Of a stretch of DNA of 57,433 nt, positions 14,178-21,093 are shown in pieces. The DNA comes from a virus: IMG/VR virus record IMGVR_UViG_3300033145_001062, positions 1 to 57,433 of that record; one strand, 5' to 3'. A program made the translations under genes and the position numbers. Under the pieces are notes generated by a model that was not told the origin of the DNA, ran no database searches, and was given only the letters and a program-made list of their open reading frames with translations. Within the stretch, counting starts at the first letter, position 1; every line of letters begins with the position of its first letter.

Positions 14178-14942
14178 TTATAACCTCACTTTATATTTAA
14201 AATCCTTATGCTCCCTCCACTTATCAGATCGCAGCCAGGTTGAAGCATATTTTTTCCTTTTATCGAAATTATTAACCAGCCTTTCATGCTTTAAATAATC
14301 AGCCTCCCCCCAAAGTGCTTTTATTAACTCATCTTTAGTTATTTTTTTTCGTAGCGTTTTGAATGCTTTTTTAGCCATCCCTTTGTCCCCTACCGGATTT
14401 TTAGGGTTTCCCATAGCTTTATAACCTTTCCAGAATTCTTCAAATTCTTCTTCTAATTCGGTTTTTTTAGTCGTTGGTTTTTCGGGTATATGTTTTATAT
14501 CTTTATTCTTTATATCTTTATTCTTTATATCTTTATTCTTATAGGCGTCCTTTTTTCCGGCCGGTATGTCCTCATTTCCGGCCATTTCATTAATTATATC
14601 TTTTTTTATCCGTCTTTTATGCCGTTCTGATAGCTGATATTTATTCCATTTAATGATATATAAAACTCCACTTTTCTCTTTCCCTAATTTACCAATCCTT
14701 ATAAATTTATGTATAGCATTCCTTAACTGATCTTCTTTAATTACTAACATTCCAGCAAGTTGAGTTATTAAATACGGCGTATCCTCATTTGCTCTTATAA
14801 ATCCATTATCTTTTGACGCAAGTGCTAATAAATCAATCCATATAGCACGTTCAATAATAGTACATTCAATCCGCATTGAACCAAATATCCATTTATCCGT
14901 CCAGAATGGAAACCATTTCATTTTAGAATCACGTTCTTTCAT
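14178..14942 (-). CDS. Phage replisome organiser-like protein
   Basis: 254 residues. The N-terminal domain (KWFPFWTDKWIFGSMRIECT and onward through LAGMLVIKEDQLRNAI) matches the winged-helix domain of phage replisome organisers, which bind the origin and recruit host replicative helicase. A low-complexity linker with (NKDIK)x3 encoded by three exact 15-base repeats follows. A C-terminal helical domain (EFWKGYKAMGNPKNPVGDKG... KYASTWLRSDKW) is typical of the same proteins. No helicase or polymerase is encoded, so host replication proteins would be used. The origin may lie in or near this gene. Confidence 0.7.
   Translation of the reverse strand: MKERDSKMKWFPFWTDKWIFGSMRIECTIIERAIWIDLLALASKDNGFIRANEDTPYLITQLAGMLVIKEDQLRNAIHKFIRIGKLGKEKSGVLYIIKWNKYQLSERHKRRIKKDIINEMAGNEDIPAGKKDAYKNKDIKNKDIKNKDIKHIPEKPTTKKTELEEEFEEFWKGYKAMGNPKNPVGDKGMAKKAFKTLRKKITKDELIKALWGEADYLKHERLVNNFDKRKKYASTWLRSDKWREHKDFKYKVRL
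14495..14539 (-). repeat. Three tandem 15-base repeats inside the replisome organiser gene
   Basis: Three exact copies of TTATATCTTTATTCT (plus strand), in frame, encoding repeated NKDIK. In phage initiator genes such internal iterons can be the origin itself, as in lambda O. Here they are very AT-rich. Whether they are an origin or only a flexible linker is open. Confidence 0.85.
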
Positions 14943-14945
14943 TTC

Positions 14946-15272
14946 TTAATCCTTTAACTCTATACCTCTAATATTGGCAATTTTTTCCATACATTTTGTA
15001 CATAAGATATCTTTTATATTATAAGTAACCCCACAAATTGTTTTCCATTTTTCATTATCAATCATTTTTAAATCCGGCCACATTTTACCGCATCTTACAC
15101 ATATTGTAGGGTATAATAAAAATGGCTCTCTTTCGTTATCAGAAAGCTTGCAATCACATTGAAGTTTTTGTCCTCCACATTTTGGACATCTTTCCATATC
15201 GCAACCTCGCCAATGCAGCTCACCTTCTTTAACTCCACAATCAGGACAAGTTTGTATTGCTTTTTTTAGCAT
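14946..15272 (-). CDS. Multi-zinc-ribbon protein, 108 aa
   Basis: Start chosen at the ATG at 15272 with GGAAGAG upstream. Four or five CxxC pairs (CPDC, CPKC, CDC, CVRC, CTKC) indicate two or more zinc ribbons. A DNA- or protein-binding adaptor next to the replication genes. Truncated RNA unit 5 lies directly before it. Confidence 0.65.
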   Translation of the reverse strand: MLKKAIQTCPDCGVKEGELHWRGCDMERCPKCGGQKLQCDCKLSDNEREPFLLYPTICVRCGKMWPDLKMIDNEKWKTICGVTYNIKDILCTKCMEKIANIRGIELKD

Positions 15273-15295
15273 TTTATCTCTTCCCCCCAATATAT

Positions 15296-15366
15296 AAAAA
15301 GCCCGCCTCCAACTAAGACATCAGGGATCGCTCTGGATAGAGCAAGTTGAATACCAGTAACGGGCT
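15296..15366 (-). ncRNA. Truncated pseudoknot RNA unit (copy 5), possible terminator
   Basis: Retains B (15365-15361, GCCCG), a hairpin with GCUC-UAUCCA-GAGC very similar to unit 3, a C-like segment and D (15307-15301, GGCGGGC) followed by a T-run. It has no promoter and no complementary A segment, because the region where they should be is the end of the gene at 15378-15632. It may now act only as a terminator for that gene. Confidence 0.55.
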
Positions 15367-15377
15367 TATTTTATTGT

Positions 15378-15632
15378 TCATTTTTCATTTCTTCCCGTAA
15401 AAGCATTTTTCCAGCAATTTAAACTAATCGGATGCTGGGTTGCCCCACTATGAACAAAGACCCAAACCTTACCAAAAAACAAGACTTTCAATCTTTCAAC
15501 AAAGGTCACTTTCCAACAGCTTAAGCAACTTGCTCCATCTGTATAAATAGGCAACGCTCCGCATTCTTCGTCTGCCATGCTATTTGGTTTCATCAGTGTT
15601 TGATTTGATTCTTTAAATTCTATTGGCTTCAT
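15378..15632 (-). CDS. Conserved phage protein of unknown function, 84 aa
   Basis: Contains LPIYTDGASCLSCWKVTFVE then RLKVLFFGKVWVFVHSGATQ. This SCWK...ERL..LFFGKVW pattern recurs in many phage and prophage early regions, always uncharacterised. It lies between complete RNA unit 4 and truncated unit 5. Its ATG has GGGAG upstream. Confidence 0.7.
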   Translation of the reverse strand: MKPIEFKESNQTLMKPNSMADEECGALPIYTDGASCLSCWKVTFVERLKVLFFGKVWVFVHSGATQHPISLNCWKNAFTGRNEK

Positions 15633-15650
15633 TTATTTCTCCCTAAAATA

Positions 15651-15755
15651 AAAAAAGCCCGCCTGCAGCTGAGCCACCAAGTCTGCCGATATGGCAGAAA
15701 AGATTGGACTACAAGACGGGCTTTATTGTTATTTCTCATTTTCTTGGTAGCTCAT
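15651..15755 (-). ncRNA. Pseudoknot RNA unit 4
   Basis: Transcript predicted from 15755. A (15754-15743, UGAGCUACCAAG) pairs with C (15681-15670, CUUGGUGGCUCA) over 12 bases with one U-G. B (15721-15715, GCCCGUC) pairs with D (15663-15657, GGCGGGC), followed by a T-run. Between B and C is the hairpin UCUGCC-AUAUC-GGCAGA. Unlike units 1-3 the next gene is not an HNH nuclease. Confidence 0.7.
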
Positions 15756-15761
15756 ACTCAT

Positions 15762-15790
15762 ATACTATAAAATCCAATATCATTTGTCAA
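15762..15790 (-). promoter_or_regulatory. Sigma-70-like promoter of RNA unit 4
   Basis: TTGACA, 17 bases, TAGTAT. It starts immediately after the T-run of the terminator at 15792-15859, so transcription stops and restarts here. Confidence 0.8.
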
Positions 15791-15791
15791 G

Positions 15792-15859
15792 AAAAAAAAG
15801 GGCGCAGGCAAAAAAGGTGTCAAGGAGGGGATATGCGGTTTGTTAAACCACCTGCGCCC
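15792..15859 (-). terminator. Intrinsic terminator ending the replication gene transcript
   Basis: GGGCGCAGG and CCTGCGCCC form a perfect 9-base stem followed by eight Ts on the minus strand. The long loop contains a sub-hairpin GGUUU-AACA-AAACC, whose GGUUU could alternatively pair with AAACC just upstream of the terminator, a possible antiterminator. It lies 12 bases after the stop of the SSB-like gene. Confidence 0.8.
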
Positions 15860-15871
15860 TGGTTTGCCATG

Positions 15872-16282
15872 TTAAAAGGGGATTTCTTCCCCGTCATCAT
15901 CATTAACATCATCACCTTCAACTTGAATATTAGCCAATCTTGCCCATTTTTTCCCCGGTTCCTTCTCGTCTTCTACGTGAATAATATTCGCTTTAAATGA
16001 AGTTCCGACAATATCAAGGTTCTCGCTTAGATGAATTGTGCCATCTTCCCTTTCCTTCCCGCCCAAAGCTTTTAGGAGCTGGCCATAACGCTCATCCCAA
16101 GGGATAAAAGATTCAGCATGCCAGCGTTTTTCCTCATTGTTTCCGGTAACCCTAAATTTGAATAATACGGTTACAAAATCCCCCTGGCTGCCGGATCGCT
16201 TTCGCTTTTCAGGTTCCTCTGAAAGCATAAAAGTATAGGTTCCTTCCGGTAACATTCTCGGTTGATGATCTGGTAATTTCAT
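15872..16282 (-). CDS. Single-strand DNA-binding-like protein, 136 aa
   Basis: A compact beta-rich domain (about 8-118, LPEGTYTFMLSEEPEKRKRS and onward with VTVLFKFRVTG) followed by an acidic tail ending DDDGEEIPF. That tail is the hallmark of SSB proteins, used to recruit partners. Encoded three genes after a Sak4-like ATPase, a usual pairing. It should coat single-stranded DNA during replication and annealing. Core homology to classical SSB is weak, so the call rests on tail, size and context. Confidence 0.65.
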   Translation of the reverse strand: MKLPDHQPRMLPEGTYTFMLSEEPEKRKRSGSQGDFVTVLFKFRVTGNNEEKRWHAESFIPWDERYGQLLKALGGKEREDGTIHLSENLDIVGTSFKANIIHVEDEKEPGKKWARLANIQVEGDDVNDDDGEEIPF

Positions 16283-16557
16283 TATTTATCTCCTTTAATT
16301 TTGTTTAATGGTTTGAAAATATAGTAACGATATGTATAATCAAAATCATCACAAAAAGTACCAACATAATTAGGGTATCTACCCACTGTGCAATCTGGCT
16401 CATTTGAAGCCCCATCCCTCGCACATATAGCAAGGTAGCCCGCTTTAGCTATATTTTCATAGGGATCATCTGAATCTAAAACTTGATAATTCCGATACCT
16501 AAGCCCAATTGTTTCGGGGTCTAATCCAAAAACTTCCTTAATTTTTTCTTCATTCAT
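16282..16557 (-). CDS. Hypothetical protein, 91 aa
   Basis: Contains a cysteine-rich middle (ICARDGASNEPDCTVGRYPN) and an aromatic C-terminus (DYTYRYYIF). Coupled to both neighbours by base overlaps. Unrecognised. Confidence 0.6.
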   Translation of the reverse strand: MNEEKIKEVFGLDPETIGLRYRNYQVLDSDDPYENIAKAGYLAICARDGASNEPDCTVGRYPNYVGTFCDDFDYTYRYYIFKPLNKIKGDK

Positions 16558-16730
16558 TTCTTCTCCTTTTTTAATACGATTATTTCATATTCTAAGCTAA
16601 AAATTTTATCTTTTAAGCTGGCTATCTTCTCTGTCAATTTGCTACAGCATGTGCTGCAAAAAACAAGCTCCCCTCCCTCCATATCTTTCCTACACTCATC
16701 ACAATAACTTAATATTGCCGCTATAGTCAT
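16554..16730 (-). CDS. Zinc-finger plus coiled-coil peptide, 58 aa
   Basis: SYCDECRKDMEGGELVFCST then CC, followed by a helix KLTEKIASLKDKIFSLEYEI. Same layout and similar sequence as the product of 20008-20205, so the two are paralogues. Overlaps both neighbours by ATGA-type junctions. A DNA- or protein-binding adaptor is likely. Confidence 0.65.
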   Translation of the reverse strand: MTIAAILSYCDECRKDMEGGELVFCSTCCSKLTEKIASLKDKIFSLEYEIIVLKKEKK

Positions 16731-17782
16731 TATTTCTTCTCCTTCTCTTTCTTAGGTTTTTCTTCTTCGACCTTAGCCTTGATTAATGATTTATTCTTCA
16801 AAGCCTTATAGCCGATAATTAAAATTTCAGTTTGCATTCCGCTTATTTCTTTTTTTGATTTAGTGTTAAATATCTCCTGCATGAGTTTCAGTCGGGCAGT
16901 TTTGACATCACTGTTTTGAGCTGATCCTGGACAAAGCAGGTGAATCTCTGCTTCAATTTTTTCAATCATAATATCATGTTCTCTCCCTCTATCATATCTG
17001 TTATTATCTGGGAACATGTCCTCAGAATTACGCTCAGAATCAAGAGCCCTGTGTTTACCATGAATATTTAATTTTTTAATGTGCGGTAAAAATTCCTTGA
17101 ATCCAGGATCATCAAAATGTTTCCCGTCAATAGTATCAAATCTGTCTTTTACAACCCAGGCTCTATGGACCCAGCCGGCCCCCGCCCTTGCTGATGTGCG
17201 GTGTTTTACAAGCTCTACAAGAAGAGATGGTTCAAATGCAGTCTCAACCTCAGCCTTCATTTTAGTTCCAGTTCGTTTTGTTTCAAGTACGCCTTCCTCA
17301 TCTTCAATATCTTCCCAGACATCGCCTACCCTACCGCACATGATTATATGAAGTTTGGAGTTTACAAATTTCTCTGTAAACTCTCTCCAGGTCTGTTTTA
17401 GGGGTATCCAATGACGTAAAGTTATCCTGGATAAATTATGCTTTTTCTGATAGGCGTCCATTAATTCATTCCAGAAATGTGTTATTGAATCGATTATTAT
17501 TATTGAACCCTTCTTTTCAGCCTCATCAACTCCGGCAATCAGATCCTTAAACGCTCTTGATTTTGCTACAAGAAGCTTAACTTTAGCATCCTTAAATTTC
17601 TCCAGCACAAAATCACTTCCTGTTTCCGTATCGAGGAAATATACCGGCTTTTTAGCTTTAGTAAAAGCATGTAAACCTATGGCAATATCAGAAGCCGTCC
17701 ACGTCTTCCCGCTTCCCGCCCCGCCATACATTCCCATTTTTAGAAAAGCCATTTCTAATTCTCCAACTTTAAAAATACTCAT
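16730..17782 (-). CDS. Sak4-like RecA-fold ATPase (single-strand annealing)
   Basis: 350 residues. Walker A GGAGSGKT (about 20-27) and Walker B IIIIDSITHF (about 95-104) in a RecA-type core, with VYFLDTETGS between them as in phage Sak4 proteins. Sak4 anneals complementary single strands with the help of SSB and supports phage recombination. The SSB-like protein is three genes downstream and RuvC is nearby. The C-terminus is lysine- and glutamate-rich. Confidence 0.75.
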   Translation of the reverse strand: MSIFKVGELEMAFLKMGMYGGAGSGKTWTASDIAIGLHAFTKAKKPVYFLDTETGSDFVLEKFKDAKVKLLVAKSRAFKDLIAGVDEAEKKGSIIIIDSITHFWNELMDAYQKKHNLSRITLRHWIPLKQTWREFTEKFVNSKLHIIMCGRVGDVWEDIEDEEGVLETKRTGTKMKAEVETAFEPSLLVELVKHRTSARAGAGWVHRAWVVKDRFDTIDGKHFDDPGFKEFLPHIKKLNIHGKHRALDSERNSEDMFPDNNRYDRGREHDIMIEKIEAEIHLLCPGSAQNSDVKTARLKLMQEIFNTKSKKEISGMQTEILIIGYKALKNKSLIKAKVEEEKPKKEKEKK

Positions 17783-17795
17783 TTTATTTTCTCCT

Positions 17796-17840
17796 TTATT
17801 TAAAACTTTTTTTGGAATCCTTTTTTTTGATAACTGTCAT
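17796..17840 (-). CDS. Possible 14-residue leader peptide
   Basis: AAAGGAG, then ATG, reading MTVIKKKDSKKSFK, then stop 14 bases before the ATG of the Sak4-like gene. It has a good ribosome site and could couple translation. It is too short to be certain. Confidence 0.25.
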   Translation of the reverse strand: MTVIKKKDSKKSFK

Positions 17841-17850
17841 TTTTTCTCCT

Positions 17851-18285
17851 TTACTTGATATCAGAAAAATACATTGTAAAGTGCTTTAAGAAATATGCCT
17901 TTTTGCGTTCAATTTCCTCTATTTCCTGTTTTTTCTTTTTAATTTCATCATCAAGTTGAGCTACAACTTCACCCTTATTAATCTGCAATGTTTCGTCATA
18001 ATCACCTGCAATCTCAACATCTTTAGATTCGCTATTATAAGATAAGAATACGAGTTTTGTTTCACTATAAGAGATATCAAGATAAACAACAGTTGCCGTT
18101 GGCAATTTTTCGAATAAAGTAAATCCAACAATTACTCCGCTATGGACTTCAAAGGTATCGGTGTATTTTTTAGTTAAAACCTTAACCCTATCTCCAACTC
18201 TGAACCTGTCGACTCGCTTCATTTGGCGAGTATCGACCTCAAACTTTACTCCATTAATCTCAATAAGTCTTTTTTCTTCATTCAT
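17851..18285 (-). CDS. Conserved phage protein with KOW-like N-terminus and coiled-coil tail, 144 aa
   Basis: RFRVGDRVKVLTKKYTDTFE then VHSGVIVGFTLFEKLPTATV is a small beta-barrel pattern (KOW-like), followed by ETLQINKGEVVAQLDDEIKK, a charged helix and YFLKHFTMYFSDIK. This whole pattern recurs in phage early regions without a known function. Overlapping on the other strand is a small RNA promoter at 18296-18324, just upstream of its start. Confidence 0.65.
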   Translation of the reverse strand: MNEEKRLIEINGVKFEVDTRQMKRVDRFRVGDRVKVLTKKYTDTFEVHSGVIVGFTLFEKLPTATVVYLDISYSETKLVFLSYNSESKDVEIAGDYDETLQINKGEVVAQLDDEIKKKKQEIEEIERKKAYFLKHFTMYFSDIK

Positions 18286-18295
18286 TTTTTTCTCC

Positions 18296-18324
18296 TTGAC
18301 AATGAATAACCAACAATATATATT
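18296..18324 (+). promoter_or_regulatory. Plus-strand sigma-70-like promoter
   Basis: TTGACA, 17 bases, TATATT on the plus strand, opposite to all surrounding genes. A hairpin with a T-tract lies 30-65 bases downstream, so it should drive only a short RNA. Confidence 0.75.
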
Positions 18325-18330
18325 AGCTAT

Positions 18331-18395
18331 ATTGATAGATTTTCATCCTTTTGAGTCCCCCATTTAACTCCTTTTTTGGGGGGCTTTTTCTCTAC
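18331..18395 (+). ncRNA. Candidate plus-strand small RNA of about 60 nt
   Basis: From the promoter above, the RNA would start near 18331 and end in the hairpin AGUCCCCC/GGGGGGCU (8 pairs, one U-G) plus five Us. The 16-base loop exposes ACUCCUUUUUU, complementary to AAAAAAGGAG-type ribosome sites found before several genes of this phage. It is also antisense to the leader of the gene at 17851-18285. No open frame. Confidence 0.6.
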
Positions 18396-18449
18396 CAAAA
18401 ATTTTACCCAATTTAAAATCTTTCCATATAGCCTCCATTTTAATTATTT

Positions 18450-18716
18450 TCATATATTCTCTTTTAATTTTTTAATTTGCTTCATTAATTTTTTAATTTG
18501 CTTTCTCTGATAGACTGCGGTAATATAGATTTCTGCTAATTGATGATCATGTGTCCCGAAAAAAAAGCCAGATCCAAACATATGGGGTAGAAAATTAAAT
18601 CTCATCATTTCCGCAAATTTTTGTTTAAATTTTTTATCTTCAAATTCGTTTGAATAAACTTTTAAAAAATTATCAATTAGCTCCATAAACGCAGCCGTAT
18701 CTAATTCATATGACAT
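18450..18716 (-). CDS. Hypothetical protein, 88 aa
   Basis: MSYELDTAAFMELIDNFLKV and onward, mostly helical, with FNFLPHMFGSGFFFGTHDHQ in the middle and a lysine-rich coiled tail. AGGAG site. Unrecognised. Confidence 0.6.
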   Translation of the reverse strand: MSYELDTAAFMELIDNFLKVYSNEFEDKKFKQKFAEMMRFNFLPHMFGSGFFFGTHDHQLAEIYITAVYQRKQIKKLMKQIKKLKENI

Positions 18717-18736
18717 TTTATCTTATCTCCTCCATT

Positions 18737-18865
18737 TTAATTATTTTTCCTCAATTCCCTTAAAGCCTCATCAAGCTTCCAGGCCAGTTTCAATATCATG
18801 CTCCGGCCTTTAAAGATAAAGAATATATCAATTACTAATAATAAGGCTATGATTAGCCGAATCAT
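18737..18865 (-). CDS. Membrane microprotein, 42 aa
   Basis: MIRLIIALLLVIDIFFIFKG then a charged helix LAWKLDEALRELRKNN. One membrane segment. The start overlaps the stop of the HTH gene (ATGA). Unrecognised. Confidence 0.55.
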   Translation of the reverse strand: MIRLIIALLLVIDIFFIFKGRSMILKLAWKLDEALRELRKNN

Positions 18866-19134
18866 CTTAACCGCTCCAATTCAATTTTGATCTTAGCCTG
18901 TTTTTTTTCAAGCTCGATAATTCTGTTATCATCCGGTATCAGACCCAGGAAACGTCCAACAATTTCAGCATATTTGTCGCTGGGCCTAAATCGCTCGGAT
19001 TCCCAGTTGCTCAATGTTTGATAAGATATGCCAGTAGCTTTCATTATGCGATATTTATTAGTCTTTTTCTTCTGCATAGTTCCTGTAAAATTCGATCCGG
19101 ATAGTTTAATTTTTATTTTATATAGAGTAGTCAT
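18862..19134 (-). CDS. Small helix-turn-helix DNA-binding protein, 90 aa
   Basis: MKATGISYQTLSNWESERFR then PSDKYAEIV is an XRE/Cro-type helix-turn-helix with the recognition helix QTLSNWES. A C-terminal charged helix may dimerise. This is the only clear transcription regulator candidate here. It overlaps its neighbours by 4 bases, in the early operon. Confidence 0.65.
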   Translation of the reverse strand: MTTLYKIKIKLSGSNFTGTMQKKKTNKYRIMKATGISYQTLSNWESERFRPSDKYAEIVGRFLGLIPDDNRIIELEKKQAKIKIELERLR

Positions 19135-19538
19135 TTATCCATCCCAAGCTTAATTTGTGAGATTATTTTATTTATATCAAAATTATTTAACCAAAGAACA
19201 TTTTCAAAGTTCCTATTTGTTTTATTATAAATAGGTTTAAATTGTTCAATTAATTGTGCCTCAACTATTAATAATTCTTTTCCATTTTCAATTCTAATAA
19301 TTTTTATTCTCATAATTTCATCTGAATATGGGCTATTTAATGAACAATGACTCCTCAATCTATTACCTATGCCACCTGAACAGCCAATATAAATAATATC
19401 TTTATTTGAATATAGTATATAAATTCCCCTTATACAAAGATGACGAAAAAATAACTTATTTATTGGAATTGATATAATTTTCCCACAAGGGAAATGGGAA
19501 TCAATTACATTTTCAATATCTTCTATAAAAGTACTCAT
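19131..19538 (-). CDS. GIY-YIG endonuclease, 135 aa
   Basis: RGIYILYSNKDIIYIGCSGG then IGNRLRSH and EAQLIEQFKPIYN are the successive motifs of the GIY-YIG nuclease domain (catalytic R near residue 60, E near 94). Probably a free-standing homing endonuclease or a small repair-type nuclease. No extra DNA-binding module is visible. Confidence 0.8.
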   Translation of the reverse strand: MSTFIEDIENVIDSHFPCGKIISIPINKLFFRHLCIRGIYILYSNKDIIYIGCSGGIGNRLRSHCSLNSPYSDEIMRIKIIRIENGKELLIVEAQLIEQFKPIYNKTNRNFENVLWLNNFDINKIISQIKLGMDK

Positions 19539-19777
19539 TATCCCAACCTTTCTAATTTAGCTTTGATTTCTTCAATTTCCTTCCCTTGTCTTGAAACCTC
19601 TGAAATAATAGTCCTATCTCCGCATCTTATCCGTTTCCAATACTCCTGCTGATGTTCTGTACAACAAAAATAATGTTCTTTCCTGTTTGTATCAAAACTA
19701 ACTTCGCATTCTTCTAATCGGCAAATTCTATGAAACTTAAATTTAAGGGCTTTTTGTGCTTTCTTTGTGGTTTTCAT
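19538..19777 (-). CDS. Zinc-finger-like protein, first gene after an early promoter, 79 aa
   Basis: CRLEECEVSF...YFCCTEHQQEYWKRIRC is a CxxxxC...CCxxH type finger, followed by a helix. Similar modules flank HNH nucleases. It directly follows the promoter at 19820-19848 with a GGAGG site. Confidence 0.6.
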   Translation of the reverse strand: MKTTKKAQKALKFKFHRICRLEECEVSFDTNRKEHYFCCTEHQQEYWKRIRCGDRTIISEVSRQGKEIEEIKAKLERLG

Positions 19778-19819
19778 TATTTAACCTCCGTTTTTTCTAT
19801 ATCATTCATGTACACGATT

Positions 19820-19848
19820 ATTATATAGCCTCTATAGCACAAAGTCAA
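19820..19848 (-). promoter_or_regulatory. Strong early promoter
   Basis: TTGACT, 17 bases, TATAAT. It drives the gene block from 19777 leftward and lies directly after the stop of the microprotein gene at 19858. Confidence 0.8.
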
Positions 19849-19857
19849 CCCCCAATC

Positions 19858-19980
19858 TCACCCCTTCCGCCTCTTCCTCTTCTTTGATTTAAAAATAGCC
19901 TTCCAGAGCAGCCCGATTACAATCAATAAATCAATGAAAATTAGCGCTGCGATTATAGCCATTGCTGTTATTTCTATCAT
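19858..19980 (-). CDS. Membrane microprotein, 40 aa
   Basis: MIEITAMAIIAALIFIDLLI then VIGLLWKAIF and a very basic tail (KSKKRKRRKG). One membrane segment with a cytoplasmic basic end, a holin- or toxin-like layout, but in the early region. AGGGGG site. Unrecognised. Confidence 0.55.
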   Translation of the reverse strand: MIEITAMAIIAALIFIDLLIVIGLLWKAIFKSKKRKRRKG

Positions 19981-20007
19981 TTATCTTTCCCCCTTTTTAT
20001 TAAAAAA

Positions 20008-20205
20008 TTAATCTGGCAGCTTTGATATTGCTGTCTTTAAATCCCATTCTAATCCGGCTATTTTATCTTCTAATTCTTTTACTCTCTCTGCACAGCCGGC
20101 TAAGCCACCCTCTAATTTACTATAACAATCCCTGCAATAAACTAGATTGCCCTCCTCAAGTTGTTTCTGACAGCTATCACAAGTCGTTTCAATTTTAATT
20201 GGCAT
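20008..20205 (-). CDS. Zinc-finger plus coiled-coil protein, 65 aa
   Basis: TTCDSCQKQLEEGNLVYCRD then C, followed by the helix ERVKELEDKIAGLEWDLKTA. Paralogue of 16554-16730. GGAGG site. Confidence 0.6.
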   Translation of the reverse strand: MPIKIETTCDSCQKQLEEGNLVYCRDCYSKLEGGLAGCAERVKELEDKIAGLEWDLKTAISKLPD

Positions 20206-20208
20206 TAT

Positions 20209-20409
20209 TTAATCCTCCGTTTTTCCAAACATTATATTGTTAAGATTCATATCTATTATAAGCTGTCCAGTATGCCGACCAAAGAATACAACCTCAGCAC
20301 GCCTTAGCTCTACTTTTCCATTATACCGGAAAGGCTCAATTTCCTTGAGGATCTCAACTGGAGTTCCATATTTTGTTTTGCCTTTCAATCCTGGAGTTAT
20401 TTCTATCAT
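20209..20409 (-). CDS. Hypothetical beta-rich protein, 66 aa
   Basis: MIEITPGLKGKTKYGTPVEI and onward. Short beta-barrel-like composition. Unrecognised. Strong GGGGGG site. Confidence 0.55.
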   Translation of the reverse strand: MIEITPGLKGKTKYGTPVEILKEIEPFRYNGKVELRRAEVVFFGRHTGQLIIDMNLNNIMFGKTED

Positions 20410-20420
20410 TTATCCCCCTT

Positions 20421-20645
20421 CTAAAATGGGATAGTCTCAATATAATCATATCCAGTTTTATCTAATAATTCAGAATAAGTGCCTACGAAATATTTATCTT
20501 GATTGATTTCGTATATATGAACAGTCTCAGTCATGCTTCGTTTAAAAGTATAGTCAAACCCCATTAGTTTTTTATATACTTTTTTAGCCTCTGAATATGT
20601 CGTGTAATGTTTTTTTATTTTTTTCGGCTCCTCCAAATTTGCCAT
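20421..20645 (-). CDS. Hypothetical protein, 74 aa
   Basis: MANLEEPKKIKKHYTTYSEA and onward, with alternating strand and helix. The start overlaps the upstream stop (TAATG). Unrecognised. Confidence 0.6.
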   Translation of the reverse strand: MANLEEPKKIKKHYTTYSEAKKVYKKLMGFDYTFKRSMTETVHIYEINQDKYFVGTYSELLDKTGYDYIETIPF

Positions 20646-20797
20646 TATTTTTTCTCCTTATCTTTAGTTATTACCACAATTAATAAACAAGTTATTATTG
20701 CTGCTAATACATTATCCTGGGCAAGACAAAGCACCACTGTGCCTATACCTATTACAAGAACCGTAATATTTTCCCAAAAAGAACCTTTTAATTTCAT
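20645..20797 (-). CDS. Two-pass membrane microprotein, 50 aa
   Basis: ITVLVIGIGTVVLCLAQDNV then LAAIITCLLIVVIT: two hydrophobic segments with a short turn and a basic end. Overlaps both neighbours. Unrecognised. Confidence 0.55.
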   Translation of the reverse strand: MKLKGSFWENITVLVIGIGTVVLCLAQDNVLAAIITCLLIVVITKDKEKK

Positions 20798-21090
20798 CCA
20801 AATCTCCTTTTTAATAAATTTAAAACATAGGCAGCAGCGATAAAAGACCCTCTATGAAATTCTCTTGTAGCGTTGTCAAGAGCAGAATTCTTTCCTTTTC
20901 TATGTGCTATTTTGTAATTTATCAAGGTCTCTTTGAGGTCATTTATTTTCTTTTTTAGCTTTATATTTTCTTCTTCAGGGCTTAGTTCCGTAATTATATT
21001 TTTCATCCCTACCTTCTTTTTCTCCGCATCTTTCTCCAGCTTTGCAAGCCTTGTTACGGTAGAGTAAAATCCTTCAGTTAATTCGTCCAT
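20794..21090 (-). CDS. Hypothetical coiled-coil protein, 98 aa
   Basis: Charged helices (LAKLEKDAEKKKVGMKN; IKLKKKINDLKETLINYKIA) and a more compact C-terminus (FHRGSFIAAAYVLNLLKRRF). Unrecognised. Confidence 0.55.
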   Translation of the reverse strand: MDELTEGFYSTVTRLAKLEKDAEKKKVGMKNIITELSPEEENIKLKKKINDLKETLINYKIAHRKGKNSALDNATREFHRGSFIAAAYVLNLLKRRFG

Positions 21091-21093
21091 TTA

